Shown here one piece after another: positions 42,554-51,696 of a DNA stretch of 64,000 nt. Position 1 is the first letter of the stretch. Each line of letters starts with the position of its first letter. The position numbers and the translations under genes are program-made. The stretch comes from Enterovibrio paralichthyis (GTDB taxonomy: Bacteria > Pseudomonadota > Gammaproteobacteria > Enterobacterales > Vibrionaceae). The stretch covers positions 248,001 to 312,000 of the forward strand of contig NZ_JAHUTS010000001.1 of NCBI RefSeq assembly GCF_019209835.1, in the 5' to 3' direction. Below the pieces are notes generated by a model, which worked only from the letters and a program-made list of their open reading frames with translations, was not told the origin of the DNA and ran no database searches.

Positions 42554-43105
42554 TTACATTTCGAAGCGGACATTGAGGTAAAACTGCTCTTTGTATAAGC
42601 CGTTAGCACGATAGGTAACGCCGACAGACAGAGCGTCAGTAGAATGGAATCGCCCTCCGAGTTCAACGATAGAGCGTGTGTCGTCAGAATCAAAAGCGAC
42701 TTGCCCGACTAACAGGTTGGCCTCGATCTGCGGCAGTATCCATGCCCTGGCTCCTACGTTGACGCCATAAGCCAGTTCACCCCAGTCATGTTTGTCATCG
42801 TCCGGAAATCGAACGGAGTAGAGCCGTGCATCACCGTAGATATCGACGAAGCCGTTTATCGGTGCCTGAAATCCAGCGCCACCGGAGACAATCCAGTCAC
42901 CTTCAAATTGACTACCGGCATTCACCACAAAATGTGCGCCATCCATAAAGGCGTAACGTCCGGTAGCTGCAAGCCCAGAGGGATTAGCGGTAAAGCCAAT
43001 TTCAAGATTGGAGTAGTTAAAGTTCGTTGCCGAAGCGGCTGCCGACATCAAGCATAATGCTGCAACGGTAGTGTGAATAGCGCATTTATTTGTGTTATTT
43101 TTCAC
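42554..43105 (-). CDS. Small outer-membrane beta-barrel-like protein
   Basis: A 183-residue exported protein with a signal peptide ending 'SAAASA' (about residue 26). The mature part alternates hydrophobic and polar residues in amphipathic strands ('LEIGFTANPSGLAATGRYAF', 'VSGGAGFQAPINGFVDIYGDA') and ends 'FYLNVRFEM', with a terminal aromatic/hydrophobic strand as in outer-membrane proteins. Eight strands would fit. I recognise the style (vibrio conserved envelope protein) but no named family. Monocistronic; convergent with the AraC-type gene. Confidence 0.72.
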   Translation of the reverse strand: MKNNTNKCAIHTTVAALCLMSAAASATNFNYSNLEIGFTANPSGLAATGRYAFMDGAHFVVNAGSQFEGDWIVSGGAGFQAPINGFVDIYGDARLYSVRFPDDDKHDWGELAYGVNVGARAWILPQIEANLLVGQVAFDSDDTRSIVELGGRFHSTDALSVGVTYRANGLYKEQFYLNVRFEM

Positions 43106-43330
43106 AGCAATCCTTGCGGTTTGTTAATGCAGTAGATGTGCTGAAGTGTATGTTTTGTGAGCTGTAAAATTTACTTACAAATCAGATAACTTTGACCGCG
43201 TTTGCAAACATTTTTCTAGCAACTGATTTGGCTCTCATATTTTTGCAATTTCTGAGCTAACTTTGCATGTTAATTCACTTTTTTATCTTCTCGTCGTTGC
43301 TTTTTAAATCGACGTTTCGGACTGCTTTCT

Positions 43331-44797
43331 ATGTTATCCACCTCAAAGGCCCTGATGGTACAGGGTACGACTTCTGATGCCGGCAAAAGTGTACTCGTTG
43401 CCGGTTTGGGACGGTTGTTGGCGCGCAACGGTATTTCTGTTGCGCCTTTTAAATCCCAGAATATGGCGTTAAACAGCGCCGTAACTGAAGAAGGTGGCGA
43501 AATTGGCCGGGCTCAGGCGTTTCAGGCTATTGCCTGTAAAGTCTCGCCAAGCGTTCACATGAATCCGATTTTGCTTAAGCCGAACTCGGACTGCCAGGCG
43601 CAAATCATCGTACAGGGTAAAGCCGTGGATGAAACCAATGGTATTGGGAACCGCTCATACAAAGCGTTTGCGATGCCAAAGGTGTTGGAGTCTTTCACCA
43701 AGCTCCAGTCTGATTATGCGTGTGTTTTGATTGAAGGGGCTGGAAGTCCGGCTGAGGTGAACCTGCGCGAGAATGACATCGCCAATATGGGGTTTGCGGA
43801 AGAGGCGGATGTTCCAGTCATTATCGTCGCAGATATCGATAAAGGCGGTGTTTTCGCCCACTTGACCGGTACATTGGACTGCCTTTCAAAAACAGAGCAG
43901 GAAAGGGTTATTGGCTTTGTGATTAACCGTTTCCGTGGGGATATCACTCTGCTTGAACCTGGCCTGCAATGGTTGGAAGAGAAAACAGGTAAGCCAGTAT
44001 TGGGCGTTGTGCCTTATCTTCATGGTTTAATGCTGGATGCTGAAGATGCGGTAGACGTCGCCCAAACCCTCGACCACTCAAAAGCGGTGATTAATATCGC
44101 TGTGCCGGTACTGCCCCGTATCAGTAATCACACAGACTTTGATGTACTAAGAGTCCATCCACAGGTGAATCTTCAATATGTTGCGCCGGGGGCGGATATC
44201 CCGCCTTGTGATTTGATTGTCCTGCCTGGCAGTAAAAGTGTCATCGCTGACATGAACAGTTTGCGAAGCTTTGGATGGGATAAGCAAATTGCAAGACATC
44301 TGCGGTATGGTGGCAAAGTAATGGGGATTTGTGGCGGATTCCAGATGCTAGGTGAATCAATCGCAGATCCCTATGGGTTGGAAGGTGAACTGCCACATGC
44401 AGAAGGCTTGGGTTACCTTCGTGCCCGCACAACCATCGAAAAGGAAAAGGTACTGACAAGGAAAACCGGTACGTTGACGATTGCCGGTGAAAAGGCATCA
44501 GTCACTGGCTACGAAATCCATATGGGTGTGACTGAATCAGTTGGCATACCGTTAATTGAGTCCGAAGGCGAATTTGAAGGGTTGATCAGCGAAGATAATC
44601 AGGTGTTGGGTACATACTGGCATGGTGTTTTTGATTGTCCCGAGGCCTTGCTGTTATTACTAAGTTGGGCAGGATTCTCTGGTGTTGAAGGTGTAGATTT
44701 GGATGCTGAGCGCGAACGAAGCCTGGATGCTTTGGCGGATGCGCTTGCTGCGTCTTTAGATTTGAAAAAATTGTGGCCAGAATGGGAATTAAGCTAG
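43331..44797 (+). CDS. cobQ: Cobyric acid synthase
   Basis: Amidates four side chains of adenosylcobyrinate diamide in cobalamin synthesis, 488 aa. The N-terminal dethiobiotin-synthetase-like domain has 'QGTTSDAGKSVL' (P-loop) and 'PFKSQNMALNSAV'; the C-terminal glutamine amidotransferase domain has 'MGICGGFQMLG' with the nucleophilic Cys and 'GYEIHMG' plus 'YWHGVFD' for the His. Full length. No other cobalamin gene is adjacent, so it works with genes elsewhere or in salvage. I found no convincing cobalamin riboswitch in 43106-43330. Confidence 0.95.
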   Translation: MLSTSKALMVQGTTSDAGKSVLVAGLGRLLARNGISVAPFKSQNMALNSAVTEEGGEIGRAQAFQAIACKVSPSVHMNPILLKPNSDCQAQIIVQGKAVDETNGIGNRSYKAFAMPKVLESFTKLQSDYACVLIEGAGSPAEVNLRENDIANMGFAEEADVPVIIVADIDKGGVFAHLTGTLDCLSKTEQERVIGFVINRFRGDITLLEPGLQWLEEKTGKPVLGVVPYLHGLMLDAEDAVDVAQTLDHSKAVINIAVPVLPRISNHTDFDVLRVHPQVNLQYVAPGADIPPCDLIVLPGSKSVIADMNSLRSFGWDKQIARHLRYGGKVMGICGGFQMLGESIADPYGLEGELPHAEGLGYLRARTTIEKEKVLTRKTGTLTIAGEKASVTGYEIHMGVTESVGIPLIESEGEFEGLISEDNQVLGTYWHGVFDCPEALLLLLSWAGFSGVEGVDLDAERERSLDALADALAASLDLKKLWPEWELS

Positions 44798-44965
44798 GTA
44801 GAGCACAGCTTCTCGTTATGTCAAGAAAAGCCTGTTAGATATTTTTTTGTAATGTCGTAAAAATATGTTTGCACACATCAGGCAAAGCCGATAAGTTATC
44901 GGTAATAGTAGGGAAAGCTGCTCAGCTGTATCCAAGTTGAGCACAATTTATAGCAAGGTGATTGA

Positions 44966-46027
44966 ATGAGCTTTTATCAAACAGACGACGTTAGAATCAG
45001 TAATATCAAAGAGTTACTTCCGCCAGTCGCGGTATTGGAGAAGTATCCGGCAACCGAAAAAGCGTCTGAAACAGTATTTAATGCTCGTCAGGCTATTCAT
45101 AACATGCTTAACGGTAACGACGACCGTCTGCTGGTGATCATTGGTCCTTGCTCTATTCACGACCCAGTTGCGGCGGTGGAATATGGTAAGAAACTGAAAG
45201 TCCTTCGTGACAAACTCAGTGATCGCCTTGAAATCGTGATGCGTGTGTATTTTGAAAAACCACGCACGACTGTTGGCTGGAAAGGACTGATAAACGACCC
45301 ATACCTTGATGACAGCTTCAAGCTGAATGATGGCCTGCGTATTGGCCGCAAGCTGCTGCTTGATATCACGGACATGGGGCTGCCTGCTGCAGGTGAGTTT
45401 CTGGATATGATCACCCCGCAATACATGGGTGACCTTATCAGCTGGGGTGCTATTGGTGCGCGTACCACTGAATCCCAGGTTCACCGTGAACTGGCGTCTG
45501 GTTTGTCTTGCCCTGTTGGCTTCAAAAACGGAACAGATGGCAACATCAAGATTGCAACCGATGCAATCCGCTCTGCAGAGTCGCCACACCATTTCCTTTC
45601 AGTGACGAAATTCGGTCACTCGGCGATCGTGGAGACTGCAGGGAACGAAGACTGCCACATTATTTTGCGTGGTGGTAAAGCACCAAATTACTCTGCGGAA
45701 GATGTTGCTGCGGTGACGTCACAGCTGGATGGTGCCAAGCTTCGTAACAAGCTGATGATCGATTTCAGCCACGCGAACAGCAGCAAGCAGTATCAGCGTC
45801 AAATGGTGGTTGGTGAAGACGTTGCGAATCAGGTAGCCAGCGGTAATGACGCTATTTTCGGTGTGATGATTGAAAGCCATCTGGTGGAGGGCCGTCAGGA
45901 TCTGGTTGATGGTAAAGCACCGGTTTACGGTCAAAGCATTACAGATGCCTGTATTGGTTGGGACGACACCGAAAAGCTGTTGAACCAACTGGCTGATGCT
46001 GTCAAAGAGCGCCGCGCAGGAAAGTAA
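44966..46027 (+). CDS. aroG: 3-deoxy-7-phosphoheptulonate (DAHP) synthase, AroG type
   Basis: First step of the shikimate pathway, joining phosphoenolpyruvate and erythrose 4-phosphate. The 353-residue protein is close to E. coli AroG as remembered: 'RIKEIKELLPPVALLEKFPAT'-like N-terminus (here 'RISNIKELLPPVAVLEKYPA'), 'IGPCSIHDP', 'RVYFEKPRTTVGWKGLINDP', 'GARTTESQVHRELASGLS' and 'DFSHANSSKQ'. Residues around the N-terminus suggest a feedback-regulated isozyme, probably Phe-sensitive. A small palindrome ccgata-agt-tatcgg lies at 44888-44902 upstream. Strong terminator follows. Confidence 0.96.
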   Translation: MSFYQTDDVRISNIKELLPPVAVLEKYPATEKASETVFNARQAIHNMLNGNDDRLLVIIGPCSIHDPVAAVEYGKKLKVLRDKLSDRLEIVMRVYFEKPRTTVGWKGLINDPYLDDSFKLNDGLRIGRKLLLDITDMGLPAAGEFLDMITPQYMGDLISWGAIGARTTESQVHRELASGLSCPVGFKNGTDGNIKIATDAIRSAESPHHFLSVTKFGHSAIVETAGNEDCHIILRGGKAPNYSAEDVAAVTSQLDGAKLRNKLMIDFSHANSSKQYQRQMVVGEDVANQVASGNDAIFGVMIESHLVEGRQDLVDGKAPVYGQSITDACIGWDDTEKLLNQLADAVKERRAGK

Positions 46028-46052
46028 GCTTTTATCTAATCTGAATATTCAA

Positions 46053-46080
46053 AGCCGGGGCATGTTGCCCCGGTTTTTTT
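46053..46080 (+). terminator. Terminator of aroG
   Basis: Stem ccggggc (46055-46061) and gccccgg (46067-46073), loop atgtt, T7 after. The dispersed repeat begins right behind it. Confidence 0.93.
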
Positions 46081-46180
46081 GTTTCTTTTGGATGGAGGAA
46101 ACTATACCTACTTAAGATCGTCGCGATCACTATGGCAGTCAATCCCGCTGAATCCCGCATCTTCAGGTTGTTTGGAATAT
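46081..46180. repeat. Partial copy (right half) of the dispersed repeat
   Basis: About 100 bp aligning with the right part of the 36.7-kb element, sharing ggatggagg-like, gcgatcac, cagtcaatc, cgctgaatcc, gcatcttcaggttgtttgg. The left inverted repeat and the right tip (gtata changed to aatat) are missing or altered. Confidence 0.78.
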
Positions 46181-46377
46181 GTGCCGCCGCATCTGTCATT
46201 ATAAATAACATTCGACCCATGATTGAGACTTCTTTCATCTATATTCAGTTAAGAAGTGCGCAATTTCACTGAACGAGAAATTGAGGCCAGTGGGGACATA
46301 TAAAGTACATAATCGCGCGATCCAACTGTAAATCCCCTCATTTGCAAAACCAAAGTTTGAACGTTGGATATCGCAAC

Positions 46378-46395
46378 AAAGAAAGCGCTTTCTTT
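46378..46395. promoter_or_regulatory. LacI/GalR-type operator upstream of the GPH transporter
   Basis: aaagaaagcgctttcttt is a perfect 18-bp palindrome centred on GCGC, the shape of LacI-family sites. It lies 105 bases before the transporter start. No LacI-family gene is in the window. Confidence 0.65.
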
Positions 46396-46499
46396 TCTCG
46401 AATATAGAGATATATATCGTCAAGAGGTGATTTGCCGGGTTTTGTGTTTGGTCGCTAGGATGCAATAACGGCAGAACTATTGGGGTTAAGGACAAACCA

Positions 46500-47948
46500 A
46501 TGTCAAACATTGAATCAGCAAAACCACAACACCATGATGCGCGGGAAAGCGTGCCTTTATTACAAAAAGGGGCTTACGGCGCAGGGACACTCACGTTAAA
46601 CCTGTTGCCGGGAGCCTTGGGTGTCTTTTCATTCTTCTTGATAACCGCTTTTGGTATTGATCCATTCCTCGCGGGCCTGTTGGGCGGTTTACCTCGTTTA
46701 TTTGACGCGCTTACCGATCCCATCATGGGATTTATCACGGATAACACTAAATCGCGTTGGGGAAGACGCAGACCCTATATTGTCGTTGGAGCCATTCTGT
46801 GTGGTGTTTTCTTCGCCATGCTCTGGCAACTCGACCCTGATGCGTCTCAAGAATATAACTTTTGGTACTTCCTCATTTTTTCCCTGATATTCACGATTGG
46901 TAACACCATGTTTGCGACACCTTTCGTTGGCTTGGGGTACGAGATGACATCGGATTACAACGAAAGAACACGCCTTATGGGATTTGCGCAAACCATGGGA
47001 CAAATCGCGTGGATGATTGTGCCTTGGTTCTGGGTATTGATTGCAGACCCTGATCTTTTTAGCAGCCAGGCAGAAGGCGTACAGCAACTCTCAATATTCG
47101 TTGCCGGTGCCTGTATCACCTTGGGGATTTTACCTGGTCTGTTTTGTCGAGGTATTGATGCGACAAACATGGAGAACCGCGCGGAAATTTCTTTTTCGAC
47201 CATTTGGTCGAACCTTCTCCAGGTATTTAAAGGTATTAAGCAGGTATTCAGAAATGCGCCGTTTGTTCGCCTATGTGCAGCGACATTCCTTGTGTTCAAC
47301 GGTTTTCAGCTTGTTGCGTCATTCAGCTACTTTATTATCGTATTCCACATGTTTGGTGGTGATTACGGCGCTACTGGTACCTGGCCAGCGTGGTTTTCAA
47401 CCGTCAGCGCAATCGTAACTGCTGTGTTGGTGATTCCGGTTATTACCCTGATGGCGAAGAAATGGGGTAAGCGAAAAGCGTTCATCATTTCAACCGCTAT
47501 TTCCATCGTGGGTTACGGTTTGAAATGGTGGGGCTTCAGCCCGGATAACCCTTGGATGATATTCATGCCGATTCCTTTGATGTCATTCGGTATTGGTGGA
47601 TTGTTCACCCTGATGATGAGTATGACAGCTGACGTGTGTGATTTGGATGAACTTAACAACGGCATGCCACGTAAAGAAGGGACGTTTGGTGCAATTTACT
47701 GGCTGATGGTCAAGATTGGTCAGGCACTGGCGTTGATTCTTGGTGGTCTGGTGCTTAAGATCGTTGGTTTTGACCCGGGTGTGGCCGAGCAATCGGTTGA
47801 AACCATCACTAATTTGCGTTTGGCTGATATTATCATTCCAGCATCGACAGCATTCCTGGCAATCCTCGTGATGTGGAAGTATGACCTCACGGAGCAAAAA
47901 GCGCTGGAGATTAAAGATAAGCTGATTGAACTTCGCGGCGAACTTTAA
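46500..47948 (+). CDS. GPH-family (MFS) sugar:cation symporter
   Basis: Twelve-helix inner-membrane transporter, 482 aa, of the glycoside-pentoside-hexuronide family. Features are 'GLPRLFDALTDPIMGFITDN' followed by 'KSRWGRRRPYI' (the loop 2-3 signature with D-P and the basic R-W-G-R-R-x-P), and a second-half 'MPRKEGTFGAIYWLMVKIGQA'. Substrate is probably a glycoside or oligosaccharide. A LacI-type operator and a repeat copy lie upstream; a terminator follows. No metabolic gene is next to it. Confidence 0.88.
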   Translation: MSNIESAKPQHHDARESVPLLQKGAYGAGTLTLNLLPGALGVFSFFLITAFGIDPFLAGLLGGLPRLFDALTDPIMGFITDNTKSRWGRRRPYIVVGAILCGVFFAMLWQLDPDASQEYNFWYFLIFSLIFTIGNTMFATPFVGLGYEMTSDYNERTRLMGFAQTMGQIAWMIVPWFWVLIADPDLFSSQAEGVQQLSIFVAGACITLGILPGLFCRGIDATNMENRAEISFSTIWSNLLQVFKGIKQVFRNAPFVRLCAATFLVFNGFQLVASFSYFIIVFHMFGGDYGATGTWPAWFSTVSAIVTAVLVIPVITLMAKKWGKRKAFIISTAISIVGYGLKWWGFSPDNPWMIFMPIPLMSFGIGGLFTLMMSMTADVCDLDELNNGMPRKEGTFGAIYWLMVKIGQALALILGGLVLKIVGFDPGVAEQSVETITNLRLADIIIPASTAFLAILVMWKYDLTEQKALEIKDKLIELRGEL

Positions 47949-47985
47949 TACTAATCGTAGTAAATATCAGCGCATAATAGCTTGT

Positions 47986-48022
47986 TAAAAAGCCCGTAAA
48001 ACTTGGTTTTCCGGGCTTTTTG
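47986..48022. terminator. Bidirectional terminator
   Basis: aaaagcccg (47988-47996) pairs with cgggctttt (48012-48020), with inner aaaac/gtttt. Between the convergent transporter and amidohydrolase genes. Confidence 0.88.
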
Positions 48023-48031
48023 TTTGCTTGA

Positions 48032-49195
48032 CTAAGAGACGGTGTTGAAGAAACTCTCAACCGGGTTAAGTTCGCGAAGGCCGTTCATATCACGCACGAT
48101 TTGTTCGAAAATCTTGCTGGAGATATCAATCAGAGTGTCTGGAAAGTCATAGTGCTTGTCGTGCAAGGGGGGATGCTCCAAACCGCTCCCGATACCAAAA
48201 AACGCAGATGGCCACAGGCGCGCGTATTCAGAAAAGTCTTCCGACCAACGCATCGGCTTTTCCAGCACAGCGAAATCAAATCCCAGTTCTTTGCAGGATT
48301 GTCTGAGCAGCAGGTTAGCTTCACTGTGGTTAATCGTCGCTTTAAACCTGTCCACCCATCGGATGGAAAATGACAATTCATTCTCATCTGCCCGCCTGGC
48401 GGCAAGATGTTCGACCTCCTGACAAAGTGCGTCGAAACACTTGTTGCTGTCACTGCGAAGCGTGACCATCAACTCCGCTTTTTCCGGTGTGGTGCCGAAG
48501 TTTGGGCTTCCAAGGTTTACATGAACGATGGTGGCCAACACAAAGCTGTTGGGAAAGCGCTTTGGCAGTTGTTCGATATCTCTAATCAAATCACTTAACG
48601 CTGGGGTAGGGTTCTTGGCTGTTTCGGGGTAGGCGGCATGTGCTGTGGTGCCTGTAAGCTCTATTGCAATGCCGGTTGAGGCGCAGGAAAAGGTGTTGTC
48701 CCGACAGACAATCTGCCCGAGCGGATGACCGGGAATATTGTGATAGCCAAAGGCATAATCAATGTCACCTTTATGCCAATTGCTATCTGCCAGCATCGCT
48801 GCCGCACCTTGCCCATTTTCTTCGGAGGGCTGAAACAGTAACGTCACGCTGCCGCGTTGCAACTCGCAATGTGCCAGCTTATGGGCGAACGCCATCAAGC
48901 TCGCGCTGTGTCCATCATGGCCGCAGGCATGCATTACGCCGTTCACTTCAGACGTGTGATTGTGTTTGGCTGCTTCGTTGATAGGCAGGGCGTCAGTGTC
49001 GGCACGAAATAGCAGGTTAGGGCCGGGCACTTCACTGTCTACTTTCACAATAACGCCGTGTCCTCCTATGCCCTGCAACGGTTCAAAACCGAAGCTTTTC
49101 AGGGTGTTCGCTATCAGCTTCTGCGTTTGCTCTTCCTCGCCGGAAAGTTCGGGCAAACGGTGTAACTGATGTCGGAACAAAATAGGATTGAACAT
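48032..49195 (-). CDS. M20-family amidohydrolase/peptidase
   Basis: Metal-dependent amidohydrolase of the hippurate hydrolase/IAA-amino-acid hydrolase type, 387 aa, cytosolic. 'FRADTDALPI' and 'HACGHDGHSASLM' are metal-binding blocks (Cys-Gly-His-Asp), 'LFQPSEENGQGA' has the catalytic Glu-Glu, and 'GYHNIPGHPLG' and 'HPPLHDKHYDF' supply further ligands; 'GTTAHAAYPE' marks the lid domain. The start is ATG 49193-49195 with GGTGA upstream; a TTG five codons earlier is less likely. Substrate is an N-acylated amino acid, not defined. Confidence 0.9.
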   Translation of the reverse strand: MFNPILFRHQLHRLPELSGEEEQTQKLIANTLKSFGFEPLQGIGGHGVIVKVDSEVPGPNLLFRADTDALPINEAAKHNHTSEVNGVMHACGHDGHSASLMAFAHKLAHCELQRGSVTLLFQPSEENGQGAAAMLADSNWHKGDIDYAFGYHNIPGHPLGQIVCRDNTFSCASTGIAIELTGTTAHAAYPETAKNPTPALSDLIRDIEQLPKRFPNSFVLATIVHVNLGSPNFGTTPEKAELMVTLRSDSNKCFDALCQEVEHLAARRADENELSFSIRWVDRFKATINHSEANLLLRQSCKELGFDFAVLEKPMRWSEDFSEYARLWPSAFFGIGSGLEHPPLHDKHYDFPDTLIDISSKIFEQIVRDMNGLRELNPVESFFNTVS

Positions 49196-49320
49196 GGCTT
49201 CACCATACAACGGTTAACGAGCCCAACACTGTACGTGCAGAAATGGCACATTTATGTGATCTGGATCGACTCTATTGAGGTGCACTGATCAGAGTTGTCA
49301 GCAGCAAAAATTAGGCTCTG

Positions 49321-49355
49321 AAAAAACAAAAACGGCAGAACAAAGCTGCCGTTTG
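49321..49355 (-). terminator. Terminator of the yceI-b561 operon
   Basis: aaacggcag (49330-49338) pairs with ctgccgttt (49346-49354); on the minus strand it is followed by a T-rich run. Confidence 0.8.
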
Positions 49356-49375
49356 TAAATTAAATATGCTTTTGA

Positions 49376-49945
49376 TTATTGCTTGACGCCTTCGACGTGC
49401 AGCTCCAAATCAACATAGCTAGAAGGACCCATTACGGCGATATCATAGTCAGCCAGCTCTAGACGGGTGGTGCCTTCAAATCCTGCACGGTAGCCACCCC
49501 AAGGATCATTACCGGCACCAACAAAGTTTGCATTAATAGCGATGGGGTTGGTTTTGCCATGAAGGGTCAGATCACCGTTTACGGTCAAGCTACCATCCGC
49601 ATTTTGCTCGACAGAGGTGCTTTTAAACGTTGCGGTCGAAAACTTGGATGCATTGATAAAATCACCACTGCGCAGGTGCTTGTCACGCTCTGCGTGGTTT
49701 GAATCCAGGCTGGTGGTATCTACAACGACTTCAACCGTAGATTCAGTCACGTTTTCTGGGTCGTAGGAAAACTGGCCGCTGAAATCATTGAAACGTCCTT
49801 TGATAAAGCTGTAACCGAGGTGAGGCACTTTGAAGTTAACCGATGCGTGCGCGCCATTTGTGTCGATCACATAGTTGTCAGCAAAAGAAAGTGTTGGCAG
49901 CGTCATCGCTACGCCCAGCCCAAGAGTCATCAGTGTCTTTTTCAT
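49376..49945 (-). CDS. yceI: YceI-family periplasmic protein (with b561 partner)
   Basis: YceI-domain lipid-binding protein, 189 aa, signal peptide ending 'LPTLSFA' (about residue 22). It has the full signature: 'IDTNGAHASVNFKVPHLGYSFIKG' (in parts), 'ERDKHLRSGDFINASKF', 'LTLHGKTNPI' and the C-terminal 'SSYVDLELHVEG'. It overlaps the cytochrome b561 gene by four bases, the yceJ-yceI arrangement of E. coli. It is a better match to classical YceI than the copy at 10645-11229. Confidence 0.92.
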   Translation of the reverse strand: MKKTLMTLGLGVAMTLPTLSFADNYVIDTNGAHASVNFKVPHLGYSFIKGRFNDFSGQFSYDPENVTESTVEVVVDTTSLDSNHAERDKHLRSGDFINASKFSTATFKSTSVEQNADGSLTVNGDLTLHGKTNPIAINANFVGAGNDPWGGYRAGFEGTTRLELADYDIAVMGPSSYVDLELHVEGVKQ

Positions 49946-50481
49946 AACGATTTATCTCCAATCATTTTCCGTAGGGTATTGTCTTTATTGATAAAGTGGT
50001 GTTTCAACGCAGCCAGCGCGTGAAGCGCAGCCAGCGCAATAAGTGCAATCGCTGAGTAATAGTGGATGTTTCCGGCAATGTCAGACTGGTTAGGAAAGAG
50101 CTCACCCAACGCAGGTACAGCAAACCAGTTAAAGACTTCTATCGGGCGGTTATCCGACGTTGAAATCAAATAGCCCGAAATAAAGATAACAAACAGCAGT
50201 GTGTAGATAAGGTGGTGGGCAGCATGCGCTGCTTTTCGCTCAAACGCCGATCCCTCGATTGCTGGAGCTGGCTTCACTATTCGCCATATCAAACGAAACA
50301 CCGTGAGAGCGGCAATCAAAATGCCTGCAGACTTGTGCCAATGAGGCGCTGTTTTATACCAAGTGCTGTAGTAAGTGAGGTCGACCATCCATAACCCCAC
50401 GGCAAACATAGCAATAACGGCAAGTGCCGTTACCCAATGAATACTGCGGGAGATGATGTCGTATTGTTTCGGTGATTCCAT
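49942..50481 (-). CDS. Cytochrome b561 family protein (YceJ-like)
   Basis: Four-helix di-heme b-type cytochrome of the inner membrane, 179 aa, likely moving electrons between the quinone pool and a periplasmic partner. 'RSIHWVTALAVIAMFAVGLWM' carries the first heme His, 'HWHKSAGILIAALTVFRLIWR' and 'FERKAAHAAHHLIYTLLFV' further His, and 'HYYSAIALIALAALHALAAL' the last. It is the first gene of the pair with yceI, translationally coupled. Confidence 0.92.
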   Translation of the reverse strand: MESPKQYDIISRSIHWVTALAVIAMFAVGLWMVDLTYYSTWYKTAPHWHKSAGILIAALTVFRLIWRIVKPAPAIEGSAFERKAAHAAHHLIYTLLFVIFISGYLISTSDNRPIEVFNWFAVPALGELFPNQSDIAGNIHYYSAIALIALAALHALAALKHHFINKDNTLRKMIGDKSL

Positions 50482-50605
50482 GTAGGGGCCACTTCAATTT
50501 CCATTTAATAATGAGAATTATATTCATTAAACGGTTGTCGTTAAGTGGCCGGGTTTGAACAAGTTGTTCGAAAAAATAGATGGAATCTTTGCGCAATCGT
50601 TGTGA

Positions 50606-50968
50606 CTATTCTTCCTGCTGCCAACTCAGGCTCAAAGAGACGGAATCTGCGAACCTCAGAGCGTGAGGTTTATCTATAGTGACATTGGCAAATGTCACCC
50701 AATGGTGCGACTTGGCAATTTCCAGCACACTGGAAACCAGTTTTTCCAACAACAGGAAACGACCATTTTCAACGTGGTCGATTATCGACTTAGTGATGAC
50801 TTTGTAATTGAGCGCATCGTCGACATTGTCATTCAGGCAAGCTTTCTCGCCAGGGTAGTGGATTTCAATATTCAAGACGACATCTTGCTTCTTTTGCTGC
50901 TCTTCGGGGTTGAATCCGATATAAGTGCGAAGACGCAGATTGGTGATTTTAATAATGGCGTTTTGCAT
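50606..50968 (-). CDS. folX: Dihydroneopterin triphosphate 2'-epimerase
   Basis: Epimerises dihydroneopterin triphosphate to dihydromonapterin triphosphate, toward tetrahydromonapterin. The 120-residue protein is very close to E. coli FolX: 'KITNLRLRTYIGFNPEEQQ', 'DALNYKVITKSIIDHVE', 'FLLLEKLVSSVLEIA' and 'IDKPHALRFADSVSLSLSW'. This separates it from FolB. folM lies 14 bases upstream on the same strand. Confidence 0.95.
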   Translation of the reverse strand: MQNAIIKITNLRLRTYIGFNPEEQQKKQDVVLNIEIHYPGEKACLNDNVDDALNYKVITKSIIDHVENGRFLLLEKLVSSVLEIAKSHHWVTFANVTIDKPHALRFADSVSLSLSWQQEE

Positions 50969-50982
50969 CTTGTTTCTCCCGA

Positions 50983-51696
50983 TTATTTGAGCGCCCGACC
51001 GCCATCCACATTGATACTTTGGCCGGTCATGTACTTGCTGTTCAGTATAAATTCAATCGCATTAATCACTTCGTCTTCACCAGGTGCCAATCCCATTAGC
51101 GATTTGGCGAGCGCCTTCTTTTTGTATTCGTCACTGTCATGCTCGTTAAACATGATCAGTGCCGGCGCTATGCTGTTAACTTTGATGCCTGGTGACAACT
51201 TCTGGGCAAAAGACAGGGTCAGGTTATCAAGCGCTGCCTTGCTAGACGCATAAGCAATGTGTTTTTCACTGCCTTTGCGTACTACATAGTCAGTCATGTG
51301 GATTATATCCGCACCCGCTGGCTCGGTGGATGTCATAAACGGTGACAGGGCAAGGTTCAGTAAATACGGCGCTTTGACATGTACTTGCATCATTTGATCC
51401 ATCAAGGCGGCATAATCGTCAGTCTTACTTTCTGCATTCCAGTCTGATGCATTGTGGATTAATGCGCGGATTGATACGCCCAATTCCGCGATATGGCGGG
51501 CAAATTGATGGATCTGTTCATCGCTTGAAAAATCCGCTTGTACACAGTCAATCCCCATGGCGCGGAGTGCTGCGACACCGTCCCGCTCTGTTCGATACGA
51601 TGCAATAACGCGCCATCCCAGCTGGTGGAAGTGCTTGGCTGTCGCTAAGCCTATCCGTTGGCCTGCACCGGTAATTACAATGGTGTTTACAGTCAT
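50983..51696 (-). CDS. folM: Dihydromonapterin reductase (SDR family)
   Basis: NADPH-dependent reductase forming tetrahydromonapterin (and some tetrahydrofolate), 237 aa. 'VITGAGQRIGLATAKHF' is the Rossmann GxxxGxG-type loop with the following Arg selecting NADPH; 'DFSSDEQIHQFARHI', 'HNASDWNAE', the catalytic 'IAYASSKAALDNL' (Tyr-x3-Lys) and 'SIAPALIMFNEHD' match FolM closely. The start is ATG 51694-51696; a frame reaching 51729 lacks ribosome-binding support. Operon with folX. Confidence 0.94.
   Translation of the reverse strand: MTVNTIVITGAGQRIGLATAKHFHQLGWRVIASYRTERDGVAALRAMGIDCVQADFSSDEQIHQFARHIAELGVSIRALIHNASDWNAESKTDDYAALMDQMMQVHVKAPYLLNLALSPFMTSTEPAGADIIHMTDYVVRKGSEKHIAYASSKAALDNLTLSFAQKLSPGIKVNSIAPALIMFNEHDSDEYKKKALAKSLMGLAPGEDEVINAIEFILNSKYMTGQSINVDGGRALK

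Noticed and set aside
43106..43330. Cobalamin riboswitch before cobQ
   Set aside because: No B12-box-like or other conserved riboswitch segment could be found by eye.
45014..45592. 192-codon minus-strand open frame opposite aroG
   Set aside because: Shadow of the highly conserved aroG reading frame.
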